Assembly: GCA_963844695.1 (NCBI GenBank)
Contig: CAWJPL010000039.1
Location: 124,001 to 188,000, forward strand
Source: RYN-230 sp963844695
Lineage (GTDB): Bacteria; Actinomycetota; Actinomycetes; Streptosporangiales; Streptosporangiaceae
Direction: 5' to 3'
DNA length: 64,000 bases
Both the position numbers and the translations under genes were made by a program. Under the pieces are notes generated by a model that worked only from the letters and a program-made list of their open reading frames with translations, did not search any database and was not told the DNA's origin. Below, one piece after another: positions 23,774 through 32,560 of this stretch (position 1 is the stretch's first letter; each line of letters starts with the position of its first letter).

Positions 23774-26700
23774 CTATCCGACGCAGGCGGGGCCCAGGAG
23801 TTGCTTCAGGTCGGCCAGCAGGGCGGGTGACGGCTTGACCCGGAGCTTGTCATCCAGCCGGACGATCGTCGCCCGTGGGCCATTGCAGAGTTTCAGGTGC
23901 ACCTCGGACAGCCCCGGGTGGGTGCACAGCACCTGGCGCAGCCGGTCGACCACGGGCGCGACGCACCGCTGGACCGGCATCGACACCACGAAAGGGCCGG
24001 CCTGGTCCACCGTCAGGTCCGGTGCGCTCACCTCCTGCGCGATGAGCTTGGGCGCCTCATCGCGCCGGTCCAGGCGGCCTTTCACGATCACGATCGCGTC
24101 CTCGGCCAGCAGCAGCGAGCACTGCTGGTAGGCGGCCGGGAAGCAGAGCACCTCGATGGCGCCTTCCAGGTCTTCCAGCGTGGCCGTGGCCCACGGGTTG
24201 CCCTGCCGGGTGACCTTGCGCTGCACCCCGGACAAGATCCCGCCTAGCGTGACCATCTGCCCGTCGGGACGGCCGCCCCGGGCCGCGCGCTCGGCGGGTT
24301 CCTCGCTGGCGGAGCTGAGCAGTTCGGCCACCGAGCAGTCGGTGTTCGCGGCCACGATGTGCTCCACGCCGAGCAACGGGTGGTCCGACACGTACAGGCC
24401 GAGCATTTCGCGCTCGAACGCGAGCAGGGTGGTCTTGTCCCACTCGCCGTCCGGCACCGGGACCTCGAAGGTGGCCTCGGTCTCGGCGTCGCCGCCGAAC
24501 AGCGAGTCCTGCCCGATGGCCTCGTTACGCTTCACGTCGATCACGGTGTCGATGGCCTGCTCGTGGATGATGGCCAGGCCCTTGCGCGCATGCCCGAGCG
24601 AGTCGAACGCGCCGGCCTTGACCAGCGACTCGATGACCCGCTTGTTGCACACGTTGACCGGGACCTTGCGCAGGAAGTCGGCGAAGCTGGTGAACGCGTC
24701 CTTGGCCGCGCGGGCCTCGACGATCGCGTCCACCACGTTGGTGCCGACGTTCCGGACCGCGGCCAGGCCGAACCTGATGTCGCCCCCCACCGGGGTGAAG
24801 GTGGCCGCCGACGCGTTGACGTCGGGAGGCAGGACGGTGATCCCCATCCGGCGGCACTCGTTCAGGTACAGGGCGCTCTTGTCCTTGTCGCCGGACACCG
24901 ACGTAAGGAGCCCGGCCATGTACTCGGCCGGGTAGTTGGCCTTCAGGTAGGCGGTCCAGTAGGAGACCAGCCCGTACGCGGCGCTGTGGGCTTTGTTGAA
25001 CGCGTAGTCGGAGAACGGGACGAGGATGTCCCACAAGGTCTTGATCGCCGACGCGGAGTAGCCGTTGGCCTTCATCCCGGCCTCGAACGGCGCGAACTCC
25101 TTGTCCAGGATCTCCTTCTTCTTCTTGCCCATGGCCCGGCGGAGCAGGTCCGCGCTGCCCAGGCTGTACCCGGCCACCTTCTGCGCGATGGCCATGACCT
25201 GCTCCTGGTAGACGATCAGCCCGTAGGTGTCGCCCAGGATCTCGGCCAGCGGCTCGGCCAGCTCAGGATGGATCGGCACGACCGGCTTGCGGTGGTTCTT
25301 CCGGTCCGCGTAGTCGTTGTGCGCGTTGGCGCCCATCGGGCCCGGCCGGTAGAGCGCGCCGACCGCCGAGATGTCCTCGAAGTTGTCCGGCCGCATGCTG
25401 CGCAAAAGGGCCCGCATCGGGCCGCCGTCGAACTGGAAGATGCCCAGCGTGTCGCCACGGGCCAGCAGGTCGTAGGTGGGCTTGTCGTCGAGCGGCAGGG
25501 TCTCCAGGTCCACGTCGACGCCCCGGTTGGCCTTCACGCCGTGGACCGCGTCGTCCAGCACGGTGAGGTTGCGCAGGCCGAGGAAGTCCATCTTGAGCAG
25601 GCCGAGCGACTCGCACGCCGGGTAGTCGAACTGGGTGATGACCGCGCCGTCCGCCTCCCGCTTCCACACCGGGACGTGGTCGATGATCGGCTCGCTGCTC
25701 ATGATCACGCCAGCCGCGTGCACGCCGGCCTGGCGGATCAGCCCCTCCAGGCCGCGGGCGGTGTCGATGACCTGCCGTACCTCGGCCTCGGCCTCGTACA
25801 GGGCGCGGATCTCGCCGGCTTCGCCGTACCGGGGGTGGGCGTCGTCGAAGATCCCCGACAGCGGGATGTCCTTGCCCATCACGGCGGGCGGGAACGCCTT
25901 GGTGATCCGGTCGCCGAGCGCGTACGGGAAGCCGAGCACCCGGGCCGAGTCCTTGACCGCCGCCTTGGCCTTGATGGTGCCGTAGGTGATGATCTGCGCG
26001 ACCCGGTCGTCGCCCCACTTCTCGGTGACGTAGCGGATCACGTCACCCCGCCGGCGTTCGTCGAAGTCGATGTCGATGTCGGGCATGGACACGCGCTCGG
26101 GGTTGAGGAACCGCTCGAAGATGAGCCCGTGCTTGAGCGGGTCCAGGTCGGTGATGCCCAGGGCGTAGGCCACCAGGCAGCCTGCGGCGGAGCCGCGGCC
26201 CGGGCCGACCCAGATCCCGTTCCGCTTGGCCCACATGATGAAGTCGGCCACGACCAGGAAGTACGAGCAGAAGCCCATCTGGGTGATGATGCCCATCTCG
26301 TACTCGACCTGGTCGCGGCGGCGCTCGTCGTACCCGTCCGGGTAGCGGCGGTCCATGCCCCGCCGGACCTCCTGGCGCAGCCAGCTCTCCTCGGTCTCCC
26401 CCTCGGGGACGTCGAACAGCGGCATCAGGTTCTTCGGCTGGAAGGCCACGTCGGCCCGCTCGGCGATCAGCAGCGTGGAGTCGCAGCCGGACTGCCATTC
26501 CTCGTCGGGGAACGCGGCCCGCATCTCCTGCGGGGTCTTCAGGTAGTAGCCCGATCCGTCGAACTTGAACCGGCCAGGATCGGCCATGTTGGACCCGGTC
26601 TGGACGCACAGCAGCACTTCGTGCGCCTTCGCGTCGGCCTCGACCGAGTAGTGCGAGTCGTTGGTGACCACGAACGGCAGGTCCAGCTCTTTCGCGATGC

Positions 26701-27346
26701 GGCGCAGGCCGTCCCGGACCCGCTGCTCGATGCTCAGCCCGTGGTCCATGATCTCGACGAAGAAGTTGCCCGCGCCGAAGATGTCGCGGTAGTCGGCGGC
26801 CGCCTGGAGCGCCTGCGGGTACTGGCCGAGCCGCAGCCGGGTCTGTACTTCACCGCTGGGGCAGCCGGTGGTGGCGATGATGCCCTTGGCGTGCTCGGCG
26901 ATCAGCTCACGGTCCATCCGCGGCTTGCGGAAGTAACCCTCCAGCGAGGCCCGGGACGAGAGCCGGAACAGGTTGTGCATGCCCTCGGTGGTCTCCGCGA
27001 GCAGCGTCATGTGCGTGTAGGCCCCGGCGCCGGACACGTCGTCGTCCTTCTGGGCCGGGGTGCCCCAGCGGACCGGCTGGCGGTGCCGGCGGTGCTCCGG
27101 GGCGACGTAGGCCTCGATGCCGATGATCGGCTTGATCCCGGCCTTGGTGCCCTTGGACCAGAAGTCGTAGGCACCGTACAGGTTGCCGTGGTCGGTCATG
27201 GCCACGGCGGACATGCCCTCACGCTCGCACTGGGCGAACATGTCCTTCAGCCGCGCGGCCCCGTCCAGCATCGAGTACTCGGTGTGCACGTGCAGGTGCA
27301 CAAACCCATCCTGGTGGCCGGTGTGGTCCGCTGCGGCTGCCGTCAC
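23774..27346 (-). CDS. dnaE: DNA polymerase III alpha subunit
   Basis: This is the replicative polymerase catalytic subunit, 1190 residues, DnaE1 length. The N-terminal PHP domain starts at VHLHVHTEYSMLDG. The polymerase active-site region includes GPGRGSAAGCLVAYALG and the catalytic acidic motif MPDIDIDFDERRRGDVIRY. A helix-hairpin-helix region and an OB fold (MVTLGGILSGVQRKVTRQG) occupy the C-terminal third. The GTG at 27346 has GGAGG 9 bases upstream. It stands alone on its strand, convergent with the exporter. Confidence 0.97.
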   Translation of the reverse strand: MTAAAADHTGHQDGFVHLHVHTEYSMLDGAARLKDMFAQCEREGMSAVAMTDHGNLYGAYDFWSKGTKAGIKPIIGIEAYVAPEHRRHRQPVRWGTPAQKDDDVSGAGAYTHMTLLAETTEGMHNLFRLSSRASLEGYFRKPRMDRELIAEHAKGIIATTGCPSGEVQTRLRLGQYPQALQAAADYRDIFGAGNFFVEIMDHGLSIEQRVRDGLRRIAKELDLPFVVTNDSHYSVEADAKAHEVLLCVQTGSNMADPGRFKFDGSGYYLKTPQEMRAAFPDEEWQSGCDSTLLIAERADVAFQPKNLMPLFDVPEGETEESWLRQEVRRGMDRRYPDGYDERRRDQVEYEMGIITQMGFCSYFLVVADFIMWAKRNGIWVGPGRGSAAGCLVAYALGITDLDPLKHGLIFERFLNPERVSMPDIDIDFDERRRGDVIRYVTEKWGDDRVAQIITYGTIKAKAAVKDSARVLGFPYALGDRITKAFPPAVMGKDIPLSGIFDDAHPRYGEAGEIRALYEAEAEVRQVIDTARGLEGLIRQAGVHAAGVIMSSEPIIDHVPVWKREADGAVITQFDYPACESLGLLKMDFLGLRNLTVLDDAVHGVKANRGVDVDLETLPLDDKPTYDLLARGDTLGIFQFDGGPMRALLRSMRPDNFEDISAVGALYRPGPMGANAHNDYADRKNHRKPVVPIHPELAEPLAEILGDTYGLIVYQEQVMAIAQKVAGYSLGSADLLRRAMGKKKKEILDKEFAPFEAGMKANGYSASAIKTLWDILVPFSDYAFNKAHSAAYGLVSYWTAYLKANYPAEYMAGLLTSVSGDKDKSALYLNECRRMGITVLPPDVNASAATFTPVGGDIRFGLAAVRNVGTNVVDAIVEARAAKDAFTSFADFLRKVPVNVCNKRVIESLVKAGAFDSLGHARKGLAIIHEQAIDTVIDVKRNEAIGQDSLFGGDAETEATFEVPVPDGEWDKTTLLAFEREMLGLYVSDHPLLGVEHIVAANTDCSVAELLSSASEEPAERAARGGRPDGQMVTLGGILSGVQRKVTRQGNPWATATLEDLEGAIEVLCFPAAYQQCSLLLAEDAIVIVKGRLDRRDEAPKLIAQEVSAPDLTVDQAGPFVVSMPVQRCVAPVVDRLRQVLCTHPGLSEVHLKLCNGPRATIVRLDDKLRVKPSPALLADLKQLLGPACVG

Positions 27347-27676
27347 GAACTACCGCCTCCTTTAAAGGCATGCAACGAAAACCCTCGCGGGTGCTGACCA
27401 GCCAGGGCCGGGGGAAGTGGCCGGTTGCCTCAGGTCAAGCGCCCGCCCGGCCGGAGAATTCCCCCGCCGGAGGACGCCGCGGCAGTGGCGCACCGGCCCG
27501 GCGAAGTCGAGCCTACCGAGGCCGCGCCGGCGCGGCGACCCGCCACACCGGATGACCGGTTATCCCCTTTTTCGGCCGGGGGCGACCGCGAAGCTCCTCT
27601 GACGATAAGTAGTCCTAAAACCACTTAGAGTTATCGGGGAGAGGTCGGGCCAGCCAACTGGAGTGGGACGAAGCGG
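27347..27676. other. 330-base divergent promoter region
   Basis: This spacer lies between dnaE and the first secreted-protein gene, which face away from each other. It holds the dnaE ribosome-binding site and, near the other end, an unusually AT-rich inverted element (27604-27635). That element recurs upstream of the gene at 29694. No ORF in it is convincing. Confidence 0.5.
27604..27635 (+). promoter_or_regulatory. AT-rich inverted element, copy 1
   Basis: The element starts GATAAGTAGTCC and ends CACTTAGAGTTATC, with the ends GATAA/TTATC as an inverted pair. Its reverse complement reads GATAACTCTAAGTGGT and then ACTACTTATC, closely matching the element at 29642. It lies 41 bases before the truncated paralogue and is a candidate operator or promoter for the secreted-protein cluster. 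Confidence 0.5.
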
Positions 27677-28255
27677 ATGCGCACCAACAGCGTCAGGCGG
27701 GCCGGGGCGGTGCTGCTCACCGTCGCGGCCGGGATCAGCCTGCTGCTGGGGGCCAGCCGCGCGCCGGCCGCCGGCGGATACCGCGCGCCCGGCCCGGCCA
27801 CGTCCGGCCAGGCCACCGGAGCCACCGTTTCTGGCGTCTCAAACAGCTGGTCCTACCTCGCGCTGCAGTCCCCCGCGTACGCCGCCTCGGTCGGCTGGGA
27901 CGTGCGGAACCTGGCCTCGGCCACAGGGAGGCTACGCGGGGTGAGTATCTGCCCTGGTGACCGGACGGGCGTCTGGTTCGAGGGCACCGCGCATCTCGCC
28001 GAGGCCCTGACGACCCGGGGCCGGCCGGGAGACTCCGCACAGGCCGCTGCCTACCTGACCGACATCGGCTACGCACAGGCCCGCGGCCCGGACGAGGACG
28101 GTCTCGGGATCATGGCCGCGTCGAAGGACGGACTGACCGACTGCGAGGGTGACTCCGTCTACGCCTCGCTGCACACGGGCACGACCGCCTGGTACGTCCT
28201 GGCCGCCCACCACGTCCATCCCCTGTCCGCGACCACCCCCATCTCCGCGCAGTAG
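27677..28255 (+). CDS. Truncated secreted paralogue: signal peptide joined to C-terminal domain
   Basis: The 192-residue product has a signal peptide (RRAGAVLLTVAAGISLLLGA) followed almost directly by the C-terminal 140 residues of the family seen in the next two genes. Those residues start at SNSWSYLALQSPAYAASVGW, continue with CPGDRTGVWFEGTAHLAEAL and end at YASLHTGTTAWYVLAAHH. About 270 residues of the N-terminal and central barrel are absent, so an internal deletion is likely. The frame is intact and could still be secreted, but it probably lacks activity. The next paralogue starts 8 bases downstream and may be cotranscribed. Confidence 0.7.
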   Translation: MRTNSVRRAGAVLLTVAAGISLLLGASRAPAAGGYRAPGPATSGQATGATVSGVSNSWSYLALQSPAYAASVGWDVRNLASATGRLRGVSICPGDRTGVWFEGTAHLAEALTTRGRPGDSAQAAAYLTDIGYAQARGPDEDGLGIMAASKDGLTDCEGDSVYASLHTGTTAWYVLAAHHVHPLSATTPISAQ

Positions 28256-28263
28256 CGGTCGGC

Positions 28264-29577
28264 GTGAAACGAGTGGCAGCCGTCGCCGTGGCCACCGCCG
28301 TCGCCGTCGTGGCTCTCCTCGTCGTCACCCTGCATCCGCGGCCTGCGGGAGGGACGGCCTGCGGGCGGGCCGGACCCGCGCACCCCGACGGCGCGGACCA
28401 GTTCGCGGCCGTGACCACCCGGCCCCTGACCTCGCCGCGAACCGACAGCGTGGCCCGGGCCTACCAGTTCCTGGACCAGATGATGGACCTGCGGGCCTCC
28501 GGCCCGGCCCGGCGGCTCGTGCAGAGCTACACCGGCGGGCTGCTGGGTCAGCAGGGCGACACCAGCGCGAGCGTCTACGACAACGCCCTGCTCGTCGATG
28601 CGTACCTGGCCGAGGGCAGTGCCGCCGGGACGGCCCGGGCGAAGACCATCGGCAACGCCCTGGTCTACCTGCAGGCCCACGATCGCGCCCACGACGGGCG
28701 GCTGCGCAACGGGTACGGGCCGGCCCCGCTGGCCGGCCCGGACGACATCCAGGCCACGGACCCGGCCAGCAGCACCGGCACGCTCGCCTGGGCCGGGCAG
28801 GCGCTGACCCAGCTCTACGCGGCCACCCGGGCCAGGGCCTACTTGCGGGGCGCGATCGCGCTGGGCGACTGGATCCAGTCGCAGTGCCGGGACGGGCGCG
28901 GGCCGGGCGGGTACTCGGGCGGCGACACCGCCGCCGGGGCGGCGATCGGATGGAAGTCGACCGAGCACAACATCGACGTGTTCGCGTTCTTCCGGCTGCT
29001 GGCCCGGGAGACCGGCGACCCGGTGTGGTCGCAGCGGGCCGCCTGGGCCCGGCGGTTCGTCGTGTCGATGTGGGACCCGGCCCAGGGCCGCTTCTACCTC
29101 GGCACCACCACCGACGGCGTCACCCGGAACGACGCCGCGCAGGTCGAGGACGTGAACAGCTGGTCCTACCTGGCCCTGCAGGACCCCGCCTACGCGGCCT
29201 CGGTGAGCTGGGACGTGTCGCACCTGAGCGTGCCCGCGGGCGGGTACCGCGGGCTGAGCTACTGCACCGGTGACCGCACCGGCGTCTGGTTCGAGGGCAC
29301 GGCGCAGGTGGCGGACGCCCTGCAGCTGCGGGATCAGCCCGGGGACTCCGCCTCGGGCAGGTCGTACCTGGCCGACCTCGGCTACGCCCAGGCGCACGGG
29401 CCTGACGCGGACGGCCTGGGCATCATGGCTGCCTCCCGCGACATGCTGTCTGACTGCCTGGGCGGCGAGCTGTACGCCTCGCTGCACACCGGGGCGACCG
29501 CCTGGTACATCCTGGCCGCCGAAGACGTCGACCCTCTTTCCGGGACTCCCGTCGCCCGGCAGGCGGCCCGGCGCTGA
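28264..29577 (+). CDS. Secreted six-hairpin-glycosidase-like protein, paralogue 2
   Basis: The 437-residue product has an N-terminal hydrophobic signal (VAAVAVATAVAVVALLVVTL) and then a repetitive all-helical domain. The domain resembles the alpha/alpha barrel proteins often named Tat pathway signal sequence domain protein. Conserved stretches include RAYQFLDQMMD, GDTSASVYDNALLVDAYLAE, GWKSTEHNIDVFAFFRLLA, NSWSYLALQDPAY, GDRTGVWFEGTAQVADAL and ADGLGIMAAS. The fold suggests action on a glycan, but no catalytic residue can be assigned. It shares roughly two thirds of its residues with the gene at 29694 by eye. Confidence 0.75.
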   Translation: MKRVAAVAVATAVAVVALLVVTLHPRPAGGTACGRAGPAHPDGADQFAAVTTRPLTSPRTDSVARAYQFLDQMMDLRASGPARRLVQSYTGGLLGQQGDTSASVYDNALLVDAYLAEGSAAGTARAKTIGNALVYLQAHDRAHDGRLRNGYGPAPLAGPDDIQATDPASSTGTLAWAGQALTQLYAATRARAYLRGAIALGDWIQSQCRDGRGPGGYSGGDTAAGAAIGWKSTEHNIDVFAFFRLLARETGDPVWSQRAAWARRFVVSMWDPAQGRFYLGTTTDGVTRNDAAQVEDVNSWSYLALQDPAYAASVSWDVSHLSVPAGGYRGLSYCTGDRTGVWFEGTAQVADALQLRDQPGDSASGRSYLADLGYAQAHGPDADGLGIMAASRDMLSDCLGGELYASLHTGATAWYILAAEDVDPLSGTPVARQAARR

Positions 29578-29641
29578 CCCTGTCCCCGTCCCGCCGCGAA
29601 CAGATCGAGCCGGGACGAGGGCAATGGGGTGACTCTCGTTT

Positions 29642-29672
29642 GATAACTTAAAGTAGTCATAGTATTACTACC
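29642..29672 (+). promoter_or_regulatory. AT-rich inverted element, copy 2
   Basis: The element opens GATAACTTAAAGTAGTC and closes ATTACTACC, with GTAGT/ACTAC as inner inverted arms about 9 bases apart. It lies 22 bases before the lipoprotein paralogue and matches the inverted copy at 27604. The AT content stands out against about 70% GC flanks. Confidence 0.5.
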
Positions 29673-29693
29673 AGGGAATACAGATGATCAGGC

Positions 29694-30986
29694 ATGCGGA
29701 CGACGTCGCGTCTCGGCCAGGCCATCGCAGCCAGCGTGGGCGTGGTTGCGCTGACCGGCGTCGTCGTGGCCTGCTCCCACCACGGCCAGGACAATCACGA
29801 CCCAGCCGTGACCGGGCCGGTCACCGGGCCGGTCACCGGGACCGGGCAACGGGCGGTGAGCGTGGCCCGGGCCTACCAGTTCCTCAACCTGATGATGGAC
29901 CGCCACACCCGCGGCGGCGCCCCGCGCCTGGTCCAGAGCTACCTGGGAGGACTGCTGGGCCTCGACGGAGACACCTCCTCCGATATCTACGATGACGCGC
30001 TGGTCATTGACGCCTACCTGGCCGAGGGCACCCACAGTGGAGTCGCCCGGGCCGGGGTCGTCGGTAATGGGCTGCTCTACCTGCAGGCCCGCGATCCGTC
30101 GCGCGACGGGCGCGTCATGGACCAGTATCAGCCGACCGCCCTGGAACACCCCAGTGACATCCGGGTGACCGATGCGGCCAGCAATACCGGCGACATGGCC
30201 TGGGCCGGGGACGCCCTCGCGCAGTTGTACTCCGCCACTGGACGGAGGTCCTACCTGGACGGCGCGCTGGCCATCGGCACCTGGATCTACACCCACTGCC
30301 GGGACGTTCGCGGGCCGGGCGGCTACACCGGTGGCGATACAGGATCGGGAAGCAAGATCGAATGGAAGTCAACCGAGCACAATATCGACGTGTACGCATT
30401 TTTCCGGCTGCTGGCCAGGGACACCGGGAATCGCGCCTGGTCGTCGAGATCGGCGCGGGCGCGACGGTTCATCGTGGCCATGTGGGACGCCAAGGAGGGC
30501 CGGTTTTATCTGGGCACCACCGATGACGGCGTTACGCCGGAGACTTCCCCGGAGGTCGAGGACGTCAGCAGCTGGTCCTATCTTGCTCTCCGGGACCCCG
30601 CGTACGAGCAATCGCTGGACTGGGAGCAGCGCCACCTGGCCGTGAACCGGGATGGCTACAGCGGCGTGAGTATCTGCACCGGCAACCGGACCGGCGTCTG
30701 GTTCGAGGGAACCGCCCACCTGGCGGACGCGCTGGAGTTCAGCGATGAGGCCGACCAGGCCGAGGCCCGGACCTACCTTTCAGATCTCGCCCATGCCCAA
30801 GCCAAAGGGCCCGACGCGGACGGCCTTGGGATCATGGCCGCGTCCTACGACGCGCTCAGTGACTGCGAGGGCGGCGACGTATACGCCTCACTGCACACCG
30901 GGACCACCGCGTGGTACATCCTGGCCGCCCGACACATCGACCCTCTCTCCGGGGCTCCCATCGGCCGGCCGGCGGCCCGGCGCTGA
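29694..30986 (+). CDS. Secreted six-hairpin-glycosidase-like lipoprotein, paralogue 3
   Basis: The 430-residue paralogue differs in having a probable lipobox: GVVALTGVVVAC, with Cys at about residue 27. It would be membrane anchored rather than free. It shares the same motifs as paralogue 2: RAYQFLNLMMDRH, GDTSSDIYDDALVIDAYLAE, EWKSTEHNIDVYAFFRLLA, TGVWFEGTAHLADALE and DADGLGIMAASYDALSDCEG. A few extra Asp/Glu/Gln codons give it a somewhat less GC-rich composition than its neighbour. It has its own upstream AT-rich element, suggesting independent expression. Confidence 0.75.
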   Translation: MRTTSRLGQAIAASVGVVALTGVVVACSHHGQDNHDPAVTGPVTGPVTGTGQRAVSVARAYQFLNLMMDRHTRGGAPRLVQSYLGGLLGLDGDTSSDIYDDALVIDAYLAEGTHSGVARAGVVGNGLLYLQARDPSRDGRVMDQYQPTALEHPSDIRVTDAASNTGDMAWAGDALAQLYSATGRRSYLDGALAIGTWIYTHCRDVRGPGGYTGGDTGSGSKIEWKSTEHNIDVYAFFRLLARDTGNRAWSSRSARARRFIVAMWDAKEGRFYLGTTDDGVTPETSPEVEDVSSWSYLALRDPAYEQSLDWEQRHLAVNRDGYSGVSICTGNRTGVWFEGTAHLADALEFSDEADQAEARTYLSDLAHAQAKGPDADGLGIMAASYDALSDCEGGDVYASLHTGTTAWYILAARHIDPLSGAPIGRPAARR

Positions 30987-31059
30987 GCCGCGCCGGTCGC
31001 CCGGCAGGCGGGCGCCGGACGCTGTCTCTCGGCCCCGCCGTGGCGTACCCTTCTGACCC

Positions 31060-32016
31060 GTGCCGCACTCGCTAACCTTCGGGGTGTTCCCGCTCGGCCT
31101 GGCCGGCAGCCCGGACGGCGTCGCCTCCGGGGCGCCAGACGACTTCGGCCATATCGCCTCGGCCATCCAGTACCTCCAGGGCGACGGCCCGCCGCTGCTG
31201 CCGCGGATGTACGTGAGCTGGACCGGGGCCGCCTCGACGGGTCCCGTGCTGGCCCAGGTGCAGGAGCTGGCGGGGATCCCCTGGGACCTGGCGCTGAGCT
31301 ATCGCGATCCGGCCGGCGACGTGGCCAGCTGGGCCGGGTTCGCGGCGGAAGTCGTCCGGAGGTTCGGGCAGCAGCTGGCCGCGGTCCAGGTGACGGGGGA
31401 GGCCGACCTGACCGGCATCCCGGATGCTGCCGACGGCGCCTTTCCCCGCGCGGACGAGGCCCTGGTCCGCGGGGTGCTGGCCGCCGCGGCGGCCAAGCGT
31501 GAGTCGGGCGCCACGGCGGCCATCGGGTTCGCCGTGACCCCCCAGGTGAACCCGGCCGGGGGCGTGTTCTGGCCGGCCGTAGCCCGGCTGGGCGGGCCGG
31601 AGTTCGCGGCCGCGGTGGACTACGCCGGACTGGACATGTACCCGGACGTGTTCGGGCCGCGCTTCACGCTGGACCAGCTCGACGGGGCGGTCAACTGGCT
31701 GCTGCGCAGTTTCCGCGAGGAGGCCCTGCCGATCGCCGGCATCGGTCCCGGGACTCCCATCCGGATCTGCGAGAACGGCTGGCCCACCGGGCCCGGGCGC
31801 AGCCCGGAGCAGCAGGCGGACGTGCTCGAGACCATCGTGCGGGCCGTGCACGCGCGCCGGGAGGAGCTGAACGTCACGCACTGGGAGCTGTTCACCCTGC
31901 GCGACGCGGACAGCTCCAATGACGGGCTGTTCCACCAGTTTGGCGTGCTGCGTGACGACTACTCCCCCAAGCCGGCCTTCGAACGGCTGCGTGGCCTGTT
32001 CAGAGAACTCCGGTAG
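31060..32016 (+). CDS. TIM-barrel glycoside-hydrolase-like protein
   Basis: The 318-residue protein lacks a signal peptide. It looks like a clan-A-type beta/alpha barrel: VQVTGEADLTG, DYAGLDMYPDVFGP, then IRICENGWPTGPGRSPEQQA, where the Glu in CENGWPTG is the likely strand-7 catalytic residue. WELFTLRDADSSNDGLFHQF and GVLRDDYSPKPAFERLR close the barrel. The substrate is unknown. The GTG at 31060 lacks a Shine-Dalgarno; TACCCT lies 8 bases upstream and could mark a leaderless start. Its 3' end overlaps the convergent deformylase by 17 bases. Confidence 0.65.
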   Translation: MPHSLTFGVFPLGLAGSPDGVASGAPDDFGHIASAIQYLQGDGPPLLPRMYVSWTGAASTGPVLAQVQELAGIPWDLALSYRDPAGDVASWAGFAAEVVRRFGQQLAAVQVTGEADLTGIPDAADGAFPRADEALVRGVLAAAAAKRESGATAAIGFAVTPQVNPAGGVFWPAVARLGGPEFAAAVDYAGLDMYPDVFGPRFTLDQLDGAVNWLLRSFREEALPIAGIGPGTPIRICENGWPTGPGRSPEQQADVLETIVRAVHARREELNVTHWELFTLRDADSSNDGLFHQFGVLRDDYSPKPAFERLRGLFRELR

Positions 32017-32560
32017 ATCCGCCGCGCCCGGCCCCGCCCCTCCAGCCGAGACGGCCCGCGCCGTCCCGCCCGGGCGGGCCCAGCTCGCTGCGGAGGGCCC
32101 GCAACGCCTGGCGCCGCTCACCGTCCGGCAGCCGGTCGAGGAACAGGTGCCCGTCGAGATGATCGACCTCGTGCTGCAGGCAGCGGGCCAGCACCCCGGT
32201 CCCTTCGACCACGACCGGCTGGCCGTCCAGGTCGAGGCCGGAAGCGACCGCGTGCTCAGCTCGCGGGGTGGGCAGGTAGAGACCGGGGATCGACAGGCAG
32301 CCCTCCAGGTCGTCCTGGTGGCCGTCGCAGGCCTCCAGCCGGGGGTTGATCAGGTAACCCTCCTCGCCGTCGACGTTGTAGCAGAACACGCGCAGGTCCA
32401 CGCCGATCTGGGGGGCGGCGAGCCCAGCCCGGCCGGGCTGCCGGCAGGTGTCCCTCAGGTCCGTGACCAGCCGCGCGAGCGCAGGGCCGAAGTCGGTCAC
32501 GCCGCGGCACGCCTCGCGCAGCACCGGGTCGCCGAACAGGCGGATGTCCCGGACGGTCAT
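32000..32560 (-). CDS. def: Peptide deformylase
   Basis: This zinc/iron metalloprotease of 186 residues removes N-formyl groups from nascent proteins. Motif 2 LEGCLSIPG gives the metal-ligand Cys, and motif 3 QHEVDHLDG gives the two His ligands and catalytic Glu. Motif 1 is RAGLAAPQIG, where the usual first Gly of GxGLAAxQ is Arg. A basic Gly/Arg-rich tail of about 20 residues ends the protein. Its ATG at 32560 overlaps the padR stop by four bases. A regulator-deformylase pair is unusual, and this may be an accessory deformylase. Confidence 0.9.
   Translation of the reverse strand: MTVRDIRLFGDPVLREACRGVTDFGPALARLVTDLRDTCRQPGRAGLAAPQIGVDLRVFCYNVDGEEGYLINPRLEACDGHQDDLEGCLSIPGLYLPTPRAEHAVASGLDLDGQPVVVEGTGVLARCLQHEVDHLDGHLFLDRLPDGERRQALRALRSELGPPGRDGAGRLGWRGGAGRGGSTGVL

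Noticed and set aside
24359..27397. 1012-codon plus-strand frame opposite dnaE
   Set aside because: It is a shadow of dnaE in GC-rich DNA: His/Arg/Val-rich composition, no domain, and the opposite strand encodes an unmistakable polymerase.
31046..31060. TACCCT as a firm leaderless promoter for the TIM-barrel gene
   Set aside because: The spacing to GTG is 8 bases, slightly long, and there is no -35 support; kept only as a note in the gene entry.
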